15,460 nucleotides of DNA from a bacterium. GTDB taxonomy: Bacteria > Cyanobacteriota > Vampirovibrionia > Obscuribacterales > Obscuribacteraceae. Positions within the stretch are counted from its first letter, which is position 1, and each line of letters starts with the position of its first letter. Location of the stretch: assembly GCA_030431355.1 (NCBI GenBank), contig JAUIJG010000077.1, forward strand, positions 1-15,460, written 5' to 3'. Below the pieces are notes generated by a model. It was given only the letters and a program-made list of their open reading frames with translations. It did no database searches and was not told where the DNA came from. This document shows positions 15,154-15,460 of the stretch, piece by piece. The position numbers and the translations under genes were made by a program.

Positions 15154-15460
15154 ATGAAGATTAGTGCCAAACATTCGCTTGCTCTGGTTATAGGTGCCGT
15201 GGTGATAAGCGGCGGTGAAGCTTTCGCTTCGGCAAAATTTGATCATGCCATTCACTATTACAAGACCAAGCACTATGTCCAGGCTGCTGAGCTTTTTGAA
15301 GATTTACTCCAGGGCGAATATGCCGCATCTGCCGATGCTCATTACTATTACGCCAATTGTTTATTGAAGACCAGCAGAAGACCGGAAGCCCTCTCCGAAT
15401 ACAGAAGGGTGATACAGTTGAAGCCGGATAGCTTGATAGCCCAGTATTCTAAGAGGGTGC
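15154..15460 (+). CDS. Exported TPR-repeat protein, 3' end outside window
   Basis: The frame is open from the ATG at 15154 to the right edge (102 residues seen). The N-terminus MKISAKHSLALVIGAVVISG followed by GEAFASA is a typical Sec signal peptide, with likely cleavage after AFA or ASA near residue 26, so the product should be exported to the periplasm or cell surface. The mature part starts with two tetratricopeptide-like helix pairs: FDHAIHYYKTKHYVQAAELFEDLL, then ADAHYYYANCLLKTSRRPEALSEYRRVIQLKP, where the A..YY.A..L pattern and the final LKPD are typical TPR landmarks. TPR domains mediate protein contacts; the partner cannot be told. No clear ribosome binding site precedes the ATG. What follows the TPRs lies outside the window. 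Confidence 0.85.
   Translation, partial: MKISAKHSLALVIGAVVISGGEAFASAKFDHAIHYYKTKHYVQAAELFEDLLQGEYAASADAHYYYANCLLKTSRRPEALSEYRRVIQLKPDSLIAQYSKRV

Overview
The window (about 15.5 kb, roughly 50% GC, standard stop codons) looks like chromosomal DNA of a free-living bacterium. The mix of one giant multidomain protein, a protein built of repeated MshEN-like units (the N-terminal domain of type IV pilus/type II secretion ATPases), a decayed GGDEF protein and a secreted TPR protein reminds me of non-photosynthetic Cyanobacteriota (Obscuribacterales/Vampirovibrionia). That assignment is from memory of such gene content and is tentative. No phage, insertion sequence, CRISPR array, tRNA or rRNA is visible.

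Left end (1-942): two genes run leftward. One encodes a small two-helix membrane protein. The other, 15 nt downstream and in the same frame, encodes an ankyrin-type protein that runs off the window edge and is not closed by a stop here. Rightward from 940 is a 169-residue GGDEF-like protein with FGYER where the catalytic GGDEF should be.

Centre (1583-12508): a single uninterrupted rightward gene encodes 3641 residues. Its order is: acidic disordered N-terminus; about 750 residues of Trp-bounded, Rhs/YD-like beta repeats; about 950 residues of helical, partly annexin-like units; a glycine-rich hydrophobic segment; a zinc-peptidase-like HExxH domain; a long helical region; a degenerate phosphoribosyltransferase-like (PRTase) fold; and a C-terminal PRTase-like domain with an intact-looking PRPP loop. 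This resembles the build of a polymorphic toxin or large effector, but with two possible enzyme domains. No signal peptide is visible.

Right part: two leftward genes follow. One is an unrecognised 266-residue protein that converges on the giant gene with a 16-nt gap. The other is a 484-residue protein of four roughly 97-residue MshEN-like units, which in their best-known relatives bind cyclic di-GMP. A strong stem-loop lies between them. A divergent rightward gene at 15154 encodes an exported TPR protein and is cut by the right edge.

How the genes cooperate cannot be read from the layout, because strands alternate and there is no long operon. The decayed GGDEF protein and the MshEN-repeat protein suggest a cyclic-di-GMP-related theme around the giant protein, but that link is inference.
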